Below, piece by piece: positions 52,808-61,658 of a stretch of DNA of 64,000 nt. Source of the DNA: Bacillota bacterium (GTDB lineage: Bacteria; Bacillota; Clostridia; Lachnospirales; Lachnospiraceae); assembly GCA_023437365.1 (NCBI GenBank), contig JAEZGK010000058.1, forward strand, positions 186,001 to 250,000, read 5' to 3'. The first letter of the stretch is position 1; each line of letters opens with the position of its first letter. The notes below the pieces were generated by a model. It was not told where the DNA came from. It made no database searches and saw only the letters and a program-made list of their open reading frames with translations. The position numbers and the translations under genes were made by a program.

Positions 52808-54649
52808 TTATAAAGCCTGAAGCACCTGATTGATCCGTGGAATTAGAAAATCACACGCCTCAGAAATATTCTGATATATCCTTTCCGTATTTGTATACGA
52901 TAATATTTCGTCTCTCTGTTTATCAGTCGTCAGAAAATACAGCTGTTCGATTTCTTTCGCACCCGTACTCATAATATATTGATTAATTACAGAGCTAATC
53001 TCTTTTCCTTCAACATATGCATTAGTGTCAGTGATAAGCTTTAGAAACCGCTTACTGGAGGCGGTATAATTCTTGTTTAATTTAATATCCGTAATCAGCT
53101 TCTGACAGTCAAGGATAATCCTCTTCACCCTTTTTTGAATGTCCTCCATATCCTCTGTAGCCGTCTTAAGCATTTCTCGAATACTCTCTATAGCCTCTGC
53201 ATTAAAGCTCGGCTCCATAGTCTGTATGATATTCTGACAGTCGATTTCAATCGTACAATACTGATCTACGACCTCCTGAAGCGTTAGATTGCGGGTGCCT
53301 TTTATATTGGCTCCTCCCTCAGTAGCATTGATCACATCGAAGTCTTCCATCTGAAGGATTGCATTTTCATACCACCGCAGAAAGGTATACCAATCGTATC
53401 TTGTCTTGACCTGATTTCCCTCGATATCTTCAACGTATAGCTCCATATCATTTCGGTAAAGATCCACATAATCTCCTGCATGGGATACCTCTCCTGCATA
53501 AGCAAGATTAGACCCGACAAGAACGATTCGACGAAAGCCAGCAACAGCACTCAAAGCAAAGGCTGCTGTCGAAACAGAGCCACCCGACTTCACATCCTTC
53601 ATCTTCCTACCATACATTTCGTAAACCTGCCTTAAAAAATCGGAGCACTGAAAGATTACCTTTCTACCGGCATGATTTCTCATAATCGGTTGACTGCCCT
53701 CCAGCAAGCAAAGGAGTGGCGTCGTAAACCCCGGTTTATTTCCACAGCTTGATAATGGCTTCCGTACATCCAGTAGTACTACAAAATCAGGTTCGATATC
53801 ATGCCGAAGCAAAGTCAGGTAGGCTTTATCGACCGCCATGATAATCGACTTCCCTTTCGCCTGCTTTAACACCTCAACATTTTTGTTCAAGGAGGGTCCC
53901 GCTGATACAATGATTACAGGGATATCCTTTGGAAACTGCTCCTGCAAATCCCAGAAGGAAACCGAATCCTTAATATATGCAATATTAGAAATAGAATTTT
54001 CAACAAGGTTCTTTCCGATCATAACTCGTGTATTCTTAGTGACCAGGCTGGTAAATTGATTATCCTGTAAGACACCAAGAAAATAGTTGTAAGACTCCGG
54101 AAACAGTTTATCATATCCCGGATGCAGACACTTTACCTGGGAGAATAGATTCATCCAAGTAACCAGAGTGGACACAAAATAAGGGTATTCAAAATCATTG
54201 ATACCCTTCACTACGATTAAAAGCTTCTCATTCAGAAACAAATCTGCCAAAGAATAATTCTCTATTGCATGACAAAATATCGTAAAGGAGGGTTCATATA
54301 CGATAATGTATTGATATTGCTCCAGGCTATTTACCAATTCACGGAGAAAAATGCCGTTGCCAAGTCCATACATAACAGCTATTGTATCCAAATTCTTCGC
54401 CCGGTATTGCTCTGCCCACCTTGCGGCCTCCTGAAGCGGATCATATCTACTATTAAACCTGAAGCATTCTCCCTCCCGTAGGACCTCAAGCGCCAGAAGT
54501 TCCGTCCTGGTAGGGATGGATCTCACCTCCATCCAATTCTCTTCTGCTTCTGTCTTTGAGGCTTCCTTCTGCCGAAACAGCTTAAAAAGGGCTTTCTTTC
54601 CTTTCTCCATCGCTTGTATATTATCCTGATAAAGCATTCTCTCAACCAT
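52808..54649 (-). CDS. Motility-associated factor glycosyltransferase (Maf, DUF115/MptE-like)
   Basis: A 613-residue enzyme family that transfers nonulosonic acids to Ser/Thr of flagellin. The N-terminal part has TIAVMYGLGNGIFLRELV. The central MptE-like Rossmann domain has PVIIVSAGPSLNKNVEVL, MAVDKAYLTLL, DFVVLLDV and GGSVSTAAFALSA. The C-terminus is helical. Position next to flagellin and the NeuA/NeuB-like genes fits flagellin glycosylation. The ribosome site is weak; an ATG at 54637 is an alternative start. Confidence 0.85.
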   Translation of the reverse strand: MVERMLYQDNIQAMEKGKKALFKLFRQKEASKTEAEENWMEVRSIPTRTELLALEVLREGECFRFNSRYDPLQEAARWAEQYRAKNLDTIAVMYGLGNGIFLRELVNSLEQYQYIIVYEPSFTIFCHAIENYSLADLFLNEKLLIVVKGINDFEYPYFVSTLVTWMNLFSQVKCLHPGYDKLFPESYNYFLGVLQDNQFTSLVTKNTRVMIGKNLVENSISNIAYIKDSVSFWDLQEQFPKDIPVIIVSAGPSLNKNVEVLKQAKGKSIIMAVDKAYLTLLRHDIEPDFVVLLDVRKPLSSCGNKPGFTTPLLCLLEGSQPIMRNHAGRKVIFQCSDFLRQVYEMYGRKMKDVKSGGSVSTAAFALSAVAGFRRIVLVGSNLAYAGEVSHAGDYVDLYRNDMELYVEDIEGNQVKTRYDWYTFLRWYENAILQMEDFDVINATEGGANIKGTRNLTLQEVVDQYCTIEIDCQNIIQTMEPSFNAEAIESIREMLKTATEDMEDIQKRVKRIILDCQKLITDIKLNKNYTASSKRFLKLITDTNAYVEGKEISSVINQYIMSTGAKEIEQLYFLTTDKQRDEILSYTNTERIYQNISEACDFLIPRINQVLQAL

Positions 54650-54655
54650 CCTTGT

Positions 54656-54961
54656 TTATATTTCTATCTCAGCTAACTCATCTAGCAATTCCATGATATC
54701 ATACTTCATCATATCTGCAATTAGAATAGTGTCCTTTTGAAGCATGGCCTCTGTGATTTCTTGCAGCTTTACAGCTAATTTCTGGTGAAATTCAAGAGTA
54801 TTCTCGTTATCCTGTGCAGCTTTAAGTTCAGCTGTGATCGCCATCAGAGCATCTATGGCACTAATGAGCACCTGATAGCCTTCTTTACTCTTCTGTTTAT
54901 AAAAAAAATCTGCTGTCAGATCTATTTTCTCCTTTAAACTCTCAATTATAATGGCATTCAT
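54656..54961 (-). CDS. Small helical protein between flagellin and Maf genes
   Basis: A 101-residue, almost entirely helical, acidic protein of unrecognised family. The segment DFFYKQKSKEGYQVL ... LIADMMKYDIMELLDELAEI resembles the N-terminal 100 residues of the protein at 25042. GGAAAGG precedes the ATG. It is translated just upstream of Maf (6-bp gap), right after the flagellin terminator. The size and place suggest a chaperone or Maf accessory; not proven. Confidence 0.6.
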   Translation of the reverse strand: MNAIIIESLKEKIDLTADFFYKQKSKEGYQVLISAIDALMAITAELKAAQDNENTLEFHQKLAVKLQEITEAMLQKDTILIADMMKYDIMELLDELAEIEI

Positions 54962-55004
54962 AAAGTATCCTTTCCTACAACCCTAAAAGATCGTTAACAA
55001 AAAG

Positions 55005-55034
55005 AATAAGGCCGGCCAAATGGCCGGCCTTATT
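55005..55034 (-). terminator. Flagellin terminator
   Basis: A perfect 13-bp GC-rich stem AATAAGGCCGGCC with its complement, 4-base loop (55018-55021), followed leftward by TTATTCTTTTTG. It probably limits but does not abolish read-through into the Maf operon. Confidence 0.9.
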
Positions 55035-55053
55035 GTCATTACAATAGTACTTG

Positions 55054-55890
55054 TTACTGTAATAAGGACAAAACGCCCTGTGTTGATTGATTAGCCTGAG
55101 CCAACATTGACTGTGCTGCCTGCTGAAGAATGTTACCCTTAGAGTAGGATACCATTTCTTTCGCCATATCAACGTCACGGATACGAGACTCAGCGGACTG
55201 TAAATTCTCAGCAGTATTATCAGCATTTGCAATCGTATGCTCTAATCTGTTCTGAACAGCACCAAGTGCTGATCTCTGAGTAGATACAGCTGTGATAGCC
55301 TTATTGATCGTTGTAATAGCAGCGGTTGCATCAGTGAACTTAGAAACCATAGTAGATACACTATCAAGACCGGTAGCCAAGTCAGCAGCCTTCATACTCT
55401 TGATGTTAAGACTGATGCTTTGATCTTCATTTGCACCTACCTGGAAATTCATTGTAGCTTTGCTTGCAACATAGGAACCATCCAGAAGAACCTTGGTATT
55501 GAACTCAGTCTGTTCAGCAATACGATCGATCTCATCTGTTAATGCATTAAGTTCTTCCATAATAGAATCACGGTCTGCAGTAACGTTAGTATCGTTGGAA
55601 GCCTGAACTGCTAATTCTCTCATTCTTTGAAGAATGGAGTGAGTCTCGTTCAACGCACCTTCTGCTGTCTGAATTAAGGAGATACCGTCCTGAGCATTGG
55701 TGGAAGCCTGTTGAAGACCTCTAATCTGACCACGCATCTTCTCGGAAATGGAGAGTCCGGCTGCATCGTCACCAGCGCGGTTAATTCTATAACCGGATGA
55801 TAACTTCTCAGTTGATTTTGCAAGAGAACCTGTTGTGATTCCTAACTGTCTGTTTGTGTTGGCTGCTGCCATATTGTGTTGTACTACCAT
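55054..55890 (-). CDS. hag: Flagellin
   Basis: The filament subunit, 278 residues. The N-terminal D0/D1 helices (LSSGYRINRAGDDAAGLSIS) and C-terminal D1/D0 helices (ENLQSAESRIRDVDMAKEM, ending LSLLQ) are conserved. Only about 60 residues lie between them, so the D2/D3 domains are missing. Ser/Thr are frequent in the central part, offering sites for Maf glycosylation. AAGGAGG is 8 bases before the ATG. A sigma-28 promoter and a CsrA-type hairpin lie in the leader. Confidence 0.97.
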   Translation of the reverse strand: MVVQHNMAAANTNRQLGITTGSLAKSTEKLSSGYRINRAGDDAAGLSISEKMRGQIRGLQQASTNAQDGISLIQTAEGALNETHSILQRMRELAVQASNDTNVTADRDSIMEELNALTDEIDRIAEQTEFNTKVLLDGSYVASKATMNFQVGANEDQSISLNIKSMKAADLATGLDSVSTMVSKFTDATAAITTINKAITAVSTQRSALGAVQNRLEHTIANADNTAENLQSAESRIRDVDMAKEMVSYSKGNILQQAAQSMLAQANQSTQGVLSLLQ

Positions 55891-55898
55891 ATACTATT

Positions 55899-55935
55899 CC
55901 TCCTTGAAATATGATTTTAGTAGCATCCGTGCTAC
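55899..55935 (-). promoter_or_regulatory. CsrA-type binding hairpin and ribosome site of flagellin mRNA
   Basis: In the mRNA, GUAGCA and UGCUAC (55920-55935) form a 6-bp stem with CGGA in the loop; ACGGAUG matches the core of the CsrA motif. A second GGA lies in the ribosome site AAGGAGG (55899-55905). Two such sites are how CsrA represses flagellin translation in Bacillus. Confidence 0.65.
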
Positions 55936-56016
55936 TTTACTATTAGTTTATCTCCCGTCCGGCCGTACGCTCCCTCGAGGACAAAGCTTTAAGTAAAATT
56001 TCTTTACTTGTAATAT

Positions 56017-56043
56017 ATATCGGTATGATTTTCTAAAACTTTA
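56017..56043 (-). promoter_or_regulatory. Sigma-28 promoter of flagellin
   Basis: Minus strand: TAAAGTTT, 11 bases, ACCGATAT (consensus TAAAGTTT-N11-GCCGATAA). It gives a flagellin leader of about 120 nucleotides. Confidence 0.88.
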
Positions 56044-56062
56044 TACTCATCCAAGATATTTT

Positions 56063-56560
56063 TTATTTTTTTTTGTCGTAAAAATAGGATGATACATCGC
56101 TCTGATTCGCCATGGTTTTATAATACTTTGCTACAGTCTGGGAATTTAACCTGGACTTATTTATATCCCTGCGTTTCTGAGTAAGGATCTGCTCCAGTCT
56201 TGATTTATTCCGATTCTCCAATGCCTGAAGTTTTACACTATAGTCAGTTATTGAGGTAATATAATTCTGCATTTGTGTTATCTCGTGATAATATTTTGCT
56301 TTCTGAGCTGCAAGCTCTTCCCGCACGCTATCGTAAATCTGCTCAAACCCGATATCCAGCTTCGAAAGCGCCTCCAGCTTCTCACCCTTCGACTCAATCG
56401 TATTGGAAAATGCATTCTCGTCAAAGGCTTCCTGCTTCAGGATCTCTTCCTGAGTCATGGTCAAATTCATCAACTCATTCAAGATTTCCAGCTTTTTTTT
56501 AAGGACATCCGACAGCATCTGGATATAGGTCTGTCTGGTGTTTTGACTTTCTAGCTCCAT
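56063..56560 (-). CDS. FliT/FlgN-like flagellar export chaperone
   Basis: A 165-residue, fully helical protein with no membrane segment. Placement after fliD and fliS and the pattern YIQMLSDVLKKKLEILNELMNLT match FliT/FlgN-type chaperones for the cap or hook-junction proteins. The ATG at 56560 follows AGAGG. It lies 36 bp after fliS. FliT versus FlgN cannot be decided by eye. Confidence 0.7.
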   Translation of the reverse strand: MELESQNTRQTYIQMLSDVLKKKLEILNELMNLTMTQEEILKQEAFDENAFSNTIESKGEKLEALSKLDIGFEQIYDSVREELAAQKAKYYHEITQMQNYITSITDYSVKLQALENRNKSRLEQILTQKRRDINKSRLNSQTVAKYYKTMANQSDVSSYFYDKKK

Positions 56561-56596
56561 CCTTCTTTCCTCTCTATCACATTCCAACGGGAGATC

Positions 56597-56974
56597 TTAT
56601 TTAGCAGCTTTGGCAAGTCTCATGACTTCCTTCCAGGTATCACGCATTTCACGAATATAGGTTAAGGCTTCCTCTAATACTTCTGTGTCTTTCTTTATAT
56701 TCGCAACAATTAACCTTCTATAGATATAATCATAGACAAGATCAAATTCTTGTGCCACTACATACTTAAAATCCAAGGTAGTACGAAGCTCTGTGATAAT
56801 CCGCTCCGCTTTGATGATATTCAAGTTCGCTTTATCCAATTCATTTTTTTCGATTGCCATTGATGCAAGATTACAGAATTTGATAGCACCTTCATACAAC
56901 ATCAGGGTAAGCTCCGCTGGAGTCGCCGTTAAGATCTTACTGTTACCATAAGCTGCTGCAGCATTGTTAGCCAT
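56597..56974 (-). CDS. fliS: Flagellin export chaperone FliS
   Basis: A 125-residue four-helix protein that keeps flagellin unpolymerised in the cytosol. The N-terminal AAAAYGNSKILTATPAELTLMLYEGAIKF is the family signature (abbreviated AYGNSKI ... LTLMLYEGAIKF). AGGAGG precedes the ATG. It is in the flaG-fliD-fliS-fliT operon. Confidence 0.96.
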   Translation of the reverse strand: MANNAAAAYGNSKILTATPAELTLMLYEGAIKFCNLASMAIEKNELDKANLNIIKAERIITELRTTLDFKYVVAQEFDLVYDYIYRRLIVANIKKDTEVLEEALTYIREMRDTWKEVMRLAKAAK

Positions 56975-57004
56975 AATTGATTTCCTCCTAAAAAGTACTA
57001 ATAA

Positions 57005-58465
57005 TTAATTACCACCTAACATGGATGTCAGATAGTTGCTCTTCGAATTCAGCTGGGACATTGCCTTCTCCATCGCGGTAAACTGCTTATAATAACGGGC
57101 TTCCATATCTGCCAGCTTTTTCTCCATGACACTAAGATCGTCCTTGTAATCCTCTAGCTGTTTCTTCATTTCCTTGTCGTTATAAAAGGTTAAAGCACTA
57201 CGCATGGAAGTACTTTTCATCTTGTCCGCCAGATCATCATATAGATCACCTGCCAGTTTCGAAAATACCTTCATGACTTTATCCGGATCCTCCTTAAGTG
57301 CAGTCATCAGATCATTATCCGAATCTGCAACGGACTGATCATCCTTATCACCGTTGATGTGCAGCAATCCCCTTTCAGTATAATCCGCCGTTACAATACC
57401 AAACGTAGACAGATACTGCGATTTATTATCCACCGCAACCGACCGGCTTAAGGTATTCCGGACAGAATTGATAAGAGTACCCAGGGTGCTGTCTCTTCGA
57501 AGCAGAGAGTCCTTGATCTTGGTCTCCCACTTTTCTATCTGATCATCTGTCATAGCTTCCTTCTGATCATCAGTCAGCGGATCATACCCTTTGGCAAGAT
57601 CGGCATAATAAGAATCATTCATGGAAGTAAGTACCTCGTTATAGCCCTTGACAAAATTCTTAATCATATCATAGACGGCCTGGGTATCATTTGCTATATT
57701 CAGGGTTACTGTATCTGAGCCGGTCGTACCAATCAGATTCAAGTTAATACCGTTGACAGAAACATTATTTGTGGTGCTCGTCATTGCCATACCATTGTAT
57801 TCAAAGGCCGCATCGGCAGCCGCTACTGTCTTTGAGCCGGTTGCCAAACCAAGGGCGTTTAAATCAACCGCACCTTCCGTACCTATGGTAAAAGTATTTT
57901 TTATGCCGCTTTCCTTGGAGCTGAAGAATAATCTCCTTTGCGAGGCATCATAAGAAGCATTGATGCCGGCATCTTTCATTGATGTAACCAGATCATTGAT
58001 TGTTGAATCTTCCTTGATCTCAAAACTCTTCGTGCTTCCGTTGTTCGTAATTGTAATCTTATTCGCAGCTCCTGCCGCAAGTCCGAGATCGGTCAGTTTT
58101 GTTTTTCCGGTTACATTACTGCCCAGCTGTGCTCCAGTAACAAATTGGGCGCTGGCAAGGTTGGTAATCTTCAAGGTATGAGTTCCTTCTGCCGATGTCG
58201 AGGTTGCGGTAGCCTTTACTTTACTATCATCGGAGGATGTCACAGATTTTGTAAGGTAACTGCTCTGCAATCTCATCTTGGAAAGGGTATTCGAATAGAA
58301 GGAGTATAGCTTGGAATTAAGTGTTTTCCACTTTTCCTGCGACCACTCCGTCTTGGTTTGCTTATTCTCAATCTTGGTTTTCTTCATGCGCTGTGCTGCC
58401 ATCAGCTCGGCAACAATGCTCTCCGTATCCATATTAGATGCCAAACCGCTTAATCTTACTGCCAT
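57005..58465 (-). CDS. fliD: Flagellar filament cap protein FliD
   Basis: The filament cap that guides flagellin polymerisation, 486 residues. The N-terminus VRLSGLASNMDTESIVAELM and the C-terminal coiled coil (LADMEARYYKQFTAMEKAM) are conserved FliD D0 parts; the central domains are beta-rich and Ser/Thr-rich. GGAGG lies before the ATG. It is 11 bp downstream of flaG. Confidence 0.95.
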   Translation of the reverse strand: MAVRLSGLASNMDTESIVAELMAAQRMKKTKIENKQTKTEWSQEKWKTLNSKLYSFYSNTLSKMRLQSSYLTKSVTSSDDSKVKATATSTSAEGTHTLKITNLASAQFVTGAQLGSNVTGKTKLTDLGLAAGAANKITITNNGSTKSFEIKEDSTINDLVTSMKDAGINASYDASQRRLFFSSKESGIKNTFTIGTEGAVDLNALGLATGSKTVAAADAAFEYNGMAMTSTTNNVSVNGINLNLIGTTGSDTVTLNIANDTQAVYDMIKNFVKGYNEVLTSMNDSYYADLAKGYDPLTDDQKEAMTDDQIEKWETKIKDSLLRRDSTLGTLINSVRNTLSRSVAVDNKSQYLSTFGIVTADYTERGLLHINGDKDDQSVADSDNDLMTALKEDPDKVMKVFSKLAGDLYDDLADKMKSTSMRSALTFYNDKEMKKQLEDYKDDLSVMEKKLADMEARYYKQFTAMEKAMSQLNSKSNYLTSMLGGN

Positions 58466-58476
58466 ATTAGCACCTC

Positions 58477-58887
58477 CTATCTTTTCTCATCTACAATGAT
58501 ACCTGCCAGCTCCCACATTTTCTGAATCATCTGTAAAGTCTCCTCCGGAGGAATCTCTCTGATAACCTCCTTGGTTTCTTCATCCAAGACTGTGATAGAG
58601 ACACGTTTGGTCTCCTCATGATAGGAAAACTCACATCTGGTTCGATGGTTTTTCATTTTGTTATTAGCATCTCTGATTGCCTGCTTGATCTGATTCTCAG
58701 ATATCCCTTTGTTCTGACCGTTCTCCGGACCGGTCGGATTACCCCCCGAAGCTTTCGCAGTTACGGGTCCCTCTGTGATATTGATGTTGGCTGCTGACTG
58801 ATCCTGTGCAGCTATGTTCGCGTTCTGCATCGGAACAGATTTTTGCAAATCTTGATATACTGCTCCGGATAATACCTCTAATGCCAT
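58477..58887 (-). CDS. flaG: FlaG-family flagellar protein
   Basis: A 136-residue protein affecting filament length in other bacteria. The C-terminal core CEFSYHEETKRVSITVLDEETKEVIREIP (core words FSYHEETKRVSI and EVIREIPPEE) is the FlaG signature. The variable N-terminus is Gln/Asn-rich. The ATG at 58887 has GGAGG 8 bases upstream. It is the first gene of the fliD operon, with a sigma-28 promoter. Confidence 0.92.
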   Translation of the reverse strand: MALEVLSGAVYQDLQKSVPMQNANIAAQDQSAANINITEGPVTAKASGGNPTGPENGQNKGISENQIKQAIRDANNKMKNHRTRCEFSYHEETKRVSITVLDEETKEVIREIPPEETLQMIQKMWELAGIIVDEKR

Positions 58888-59013
58888 AAGAAACACCTCC
58901 ATGTGTATTGGTAATACTACCACAATTGATTAATACGTAAATAGCCATCCTTGACTGTTTAATCATTATGTGCAGGACCTTTCCCCGACATAATAATCAT
59001 TATCTTATTCCTT

Positions 59014-59040
59014 ATATCGGTACATTAGTTTAAAAGCTTA
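59014..59040 (-). promoter_or_regulatory. Sigma-28 promoter of the flaG-fliD-fliS operon
   Basis: Minus strand: TAAGCTTT, 11 bases, ACCGATAT. The -10 is identical to that of flagellin. It is about 125 bases upstream of flaG. Confidence 0.82.
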
Positions 59041-59069
59041 ATAGTAATTATGTAAATTAGCGAAATTTA

Positions 59070-59119
59070 AGAGGCTATCCATCACAAATGCATCTGTAAG
59101 CATATCGTGGAAAGCCTCT
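59070..59119 (-). terminator. Terminator after csrA
   Basis: AGAGGCT (59070-59076) pairs with AGCCTCT (59113-59119), extended by TCCA / TGGA with small bulges. It lies 43 bp after the csrA stop and 30 bp before the sigma-28 promoter. Confidence 0.6.
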
Positions 59120-59161
59120 ATTCGTACTGTTTATTCTGTCGTTATCATAACCGCCCTGATC

Positions 59162-59383
59162 CTATCGGAACAGATTCTTCAGCATATCATCGGAAGCCGT
59201 TGTCTCTGCCGCCTCCTTGTTTGATTCCTTGATCTGCAGATAAATCTCTTTTCTGTAGATCGGAACCGATTTCGGAGCACTGATGCCAATCTTAACCTGG
59301 TCACCCTTAACCTCTAAAATCGTAATTTCCACATCATTTCCTATCACAATGGATTCATTAACCTTCCTTGAAAGGGCTAACAT
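59162..59383 (-). CDS. csrA: Translational regulator CsrA
   Basis: A 73-residue RNA-binding dimer that blocks flagellin translation. MLALSRKVNESIVIG and the C-terminal IYRKEIY region with preceding RNA-binding residues are conserved. The start MLALSRK at 59383 follows GGAGG by 9 bases and comes 1 base after the fliW stop, so the two are translationally linked. The frame upstream is fliW in another register. Confidence 0.96.
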   Translation of the reverse strand: MLALSRKVNESIVIGNDVEITILEVKGDQVKIGISAPKSVPIYRKEIYLQIKESNKEAAETTASDDMLKNLFR

Positions 59384-59384
59384 A

Positions 59385-59858
59385 TTATTTGCCCTCCTTT
59401 GCCGCCTTATAGGCCTGTAGCTGCTCATAAAAGCTATATTTGATCTCGTAATCCGGGTTCTCCACCACGATCTGAGCACCCTTCTTCTCATCAGAATTGA
59501 TGATAAACGGCGCCTTTAAATTGGCAGTGATTTTCTCTATATTGCTTGGAACGGTAATTGATACAAGTACTACCACATTTTCCTCTGTCAGATCCCCCAG
59601 CGGTTTCAGATACTCATCCTCCACCTCCGGATTATACTCCGGCTTCACAATCAGCGGATTGATTACAGGAATCGCCAATGCGGCCTCGTCCAGGCTCTGC
59701 AGCCAGGAGATATCCGGGCGTTCCCCGCCCTCATCATCAAATAGAATGGTAAATTTTTTGTATTCTTCAAAACCTAAGATACCGTTCTCAAAATAAAGTA
59801 TCTTATCCTCGTCCAGATTTATTTCCCCAAAATGCTTTGTCTTAACCAGCATCCCCAT
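59385..59858 (-). CDS. fliW: Flagellar assembly factor FliW
   Basis: A 157-residue protein that binds CsrA and flagellin, releasing repression when flagellin is exported. Conserved words are ILYFENGILGFEEYKKF, LAIPVINPLIVKPEY and KAPFIINS. GAAGGG precedes the ATG at 59858; an ATG two codons later is possible. The gene is just upstream of csrA, the standard Firmicute order. Confidence 0.95.
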   Translation of the reverse strand: MGMLVKTKHFGEINLDEDKILYFENGILGFEEYKKFTILFDDEGGERPDISWLQSLDEAALAIPVINPLIVKPEYNPEVEDEYLKPLGDLTEENVVVLVSITVPSNIEKITANLKAPFIINSDEKKGAQIVVENPDYEIKYSFYEQLQAYKAAKEGK

Positions 59859-59936
59859 CGCCTTCCCTTCTATCGGTATAAATCAATCTCTTTCAACGAT
59901 ATTATACATGATTTGTAATTTATTTGCATTATAATT

Positions 59937-61433
59937 TTACAGAAAATCCAGCAACGACTTCTGGACGACCTTTGAGGCAGCCGATAAGGAGGCGTTGTAG
60001 ATTGCTTCCGCAGAAGAAAACTTTATGATCGTCTCCGCGATATCTGCATCCTCATTATTGGACATCAGATCCTCAAAATCCGTAGATTGACTGGATAGGC
60101 GATCCTCCGTCAGCTCCAGGCGGACATATCTGCTGCCCAAGTCAGCAACTGCCACGTTTACCTTATCCTGCTCCCTCGAAGATACTTCTATGCCTTTGGA
60201 AAATGCCTTCTGCATCAGGTCCTTCTTCAAGGATAGCTCTGTATCCATCTGGCTTTTCATCTTCTCCAAATCTTCTCTGTCGGCATCCGAAAGATTTGTA
60301 TCCTTTAGGCGCTTATCAATCTCCGTTATAATATCCTCCACTTCCTTAACCGCATTCACGGAAGCAAGAATATCATCAATGCATCTTCCAAGTCCATGAG
60401 AGAAGGCGTCAGATGCCTGGGTATTGATCGTCAGCTTCTGGCTGAAATTAATCTCATACTGTATCTGCTGATCTTCTTTAATAAAGTTAGTCTCTTCCAC
60501 TGTCGATGTGGTATCTGATTTCGTACAGGTAAAGAAGTGCTCCGGCTTCAGCTCTCCGTCCAAAAACCCTGTTTTATTATAGGTTAAGGAGATATCTGTA
60601 GCATTTCTCAGACTATTATATATTGTTGATCCGAAAACCATCTCTCCGGTTTCAGGAATATAATACACCTCTCCCGGACCGGGTTGATAAGCCTCATCAG
60701 GATCTATGAGCGGATCTACCAAGGACTTTACCGTAATTCCTGTAATTGCCTGCTCCGTTTCCACACCTGAGGCGTCAACGGTGGTATAGTTGATGCTCGT
60801 CGGCGCTGTTGTGCTTAAATTATTGTAAGAAAGCTGCAGACGATAGGTCTGCTGCAAGGAAGGAGCCGTATCAAAGCTACTGCTTCCCAGGTCAGCCATA
60901 GTATATCCGCCAATTATTTTGTTTGATACCTGTACCTGTTCCCCGGTAAAATGCTCGGTGATGGCATAATTCAGGTTAGGCTCATCCTCGCTAAAGGTTA
61001 GGGAACTATCTGTCTTATAACCCGAAAATACATATCTTCCGGCATAATTGGCATTTCCCTCCTGATAGACCTGATCCTTCAGCTGTTGAAGATTTGAGAT
61101 TACGGATGCGCGGTCCTCTGCTGTCAAGGTATCCGTACTGCCCTGAATGCAATAGGTATTAATCTTGGACAGCACCTGGTTTACATTATCCAAAGAGCTT
61201 TCCGTGACGTCCATCCAGGACTTGGCGTCCGGAATATTCTTGTCATAATATTGATTCAGTTCCGTAAGGTTAGTCCTTAGCTTTAGTGCTCTGACGGCAA
61301 TGATCGGATCCTCACTCGGCTTCTGAATCTTCTTGCCCGTGGAATACTGCTGTTCTAACGCCGTCATGCTGAGCTTATTCTTATTAATATTGCTCATCAT
61401 ATTATTAGTCATCATCTTATTGGTAATACGCAT
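59937..61433 (-). CDS. flgL: Flagellar hook-filament junction protein FlgL (HAP3)
   Basis: A 498-residue structural protein. The N-terminal RITNKMMTNNMMSNINKNKL and the C-terminal EDADIAETIIKFSSAEAIYNASLSAASKV (ADIAETIIKFSSAEAIYNA) are the coiled-coil D0/D1 parts. The middle is a larger, Thr/Ser-rich beta region, longer than in Bacillus. GGAGG is 7 bases before the ATG. Confidence 0.95.
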   Translation of the reverse strand: MRITNKMMTNNMMSNINKNKLSMTALEQQYSTGKKIQKPSEDPIIAVRALKLRTNLTELNQYYDKNIPDAKSWMDVTESSLDNVNQVLSKINTYCIQGSTDTLTAEDRASVISNLQQLKDQVYQEGNANYAGRYVFSGYKTDSSLTFSEDEPNLNYAITEHFTGEQVQVSNKIIGGYTMADLGSSSFDTAPSLQQTYRLQLSYNNLSTTAPTSINYTTVDASGVETEQAITGITVKSLVDPLIDPDEAYQPGPGEVYYIPETGEMVFGSTIYNSLRNATDISLTYNKTGFLDGELKPEHFFTCTKSDTTSTVEETNFIKEDQQIQYEINFSQKLTINTQASDAFSHGLGRCIDDILASVNAVKEVEDIITEIDKRLKDTNLSDADREDLEKMKSQMDTELSLKKDLMQKAFSKGIEVSSREQDKVNVAVADLGSRYVRLELTEDRLSSQSTDFEDLMSNNEDADIAETIIKFSSAEAIYNASLSAASKVVQKSLLDFL

Positions 61434-61515
61434 AACCTAACCTCCTAACCGAATTCTTATAATCAAATCCTGTCTTAACAAAATAGTTCCTCTGATATCT
61501 CTATATCCCAGGGCA

Positions 61516-61658
61516 CTTCAGAAGAATGCAAATAACTTCAGAAGAATGCAAAATGAATTTCCACTACACTACTTTGGCAGCTTCAGAAGAATGCAAAATG
61601 AATTTCCAATGGAATTCATTTTGTATTCTTCCAAAGGTTCGTAGGCTTCTTACGAACC
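61516..61658. repeat. Short repeats and hairpins between the second flgK and flgL
   Basis: The unit CTTCAGAAGAATGCAAAATG occurs at 61536 and 61581, with a truncated copy at 61516. The last copy pairs with 61613-61631 to form a 19-bp stem (61586-61604). A second perfect 8-bp hairpin, GGTTCGTA / TACGAACC (61636-61658), touches the flgK stop codon. Read-through of these structures may set flgL expression. Confidence 0.8.

Noticed and set aside
58739..58966. 75-codon frame overlapping flaG
   Set aside because: Shadow of flaG and its leader; no ribosome site.
59862..59880. ACCGATAG upstream of fliW as a sigma-28 -10 box
   Set aside because: At 15 bases further upstream the sequence is TTGA rather than TAAA, and the box is immediately next to the fliW ribosome site.
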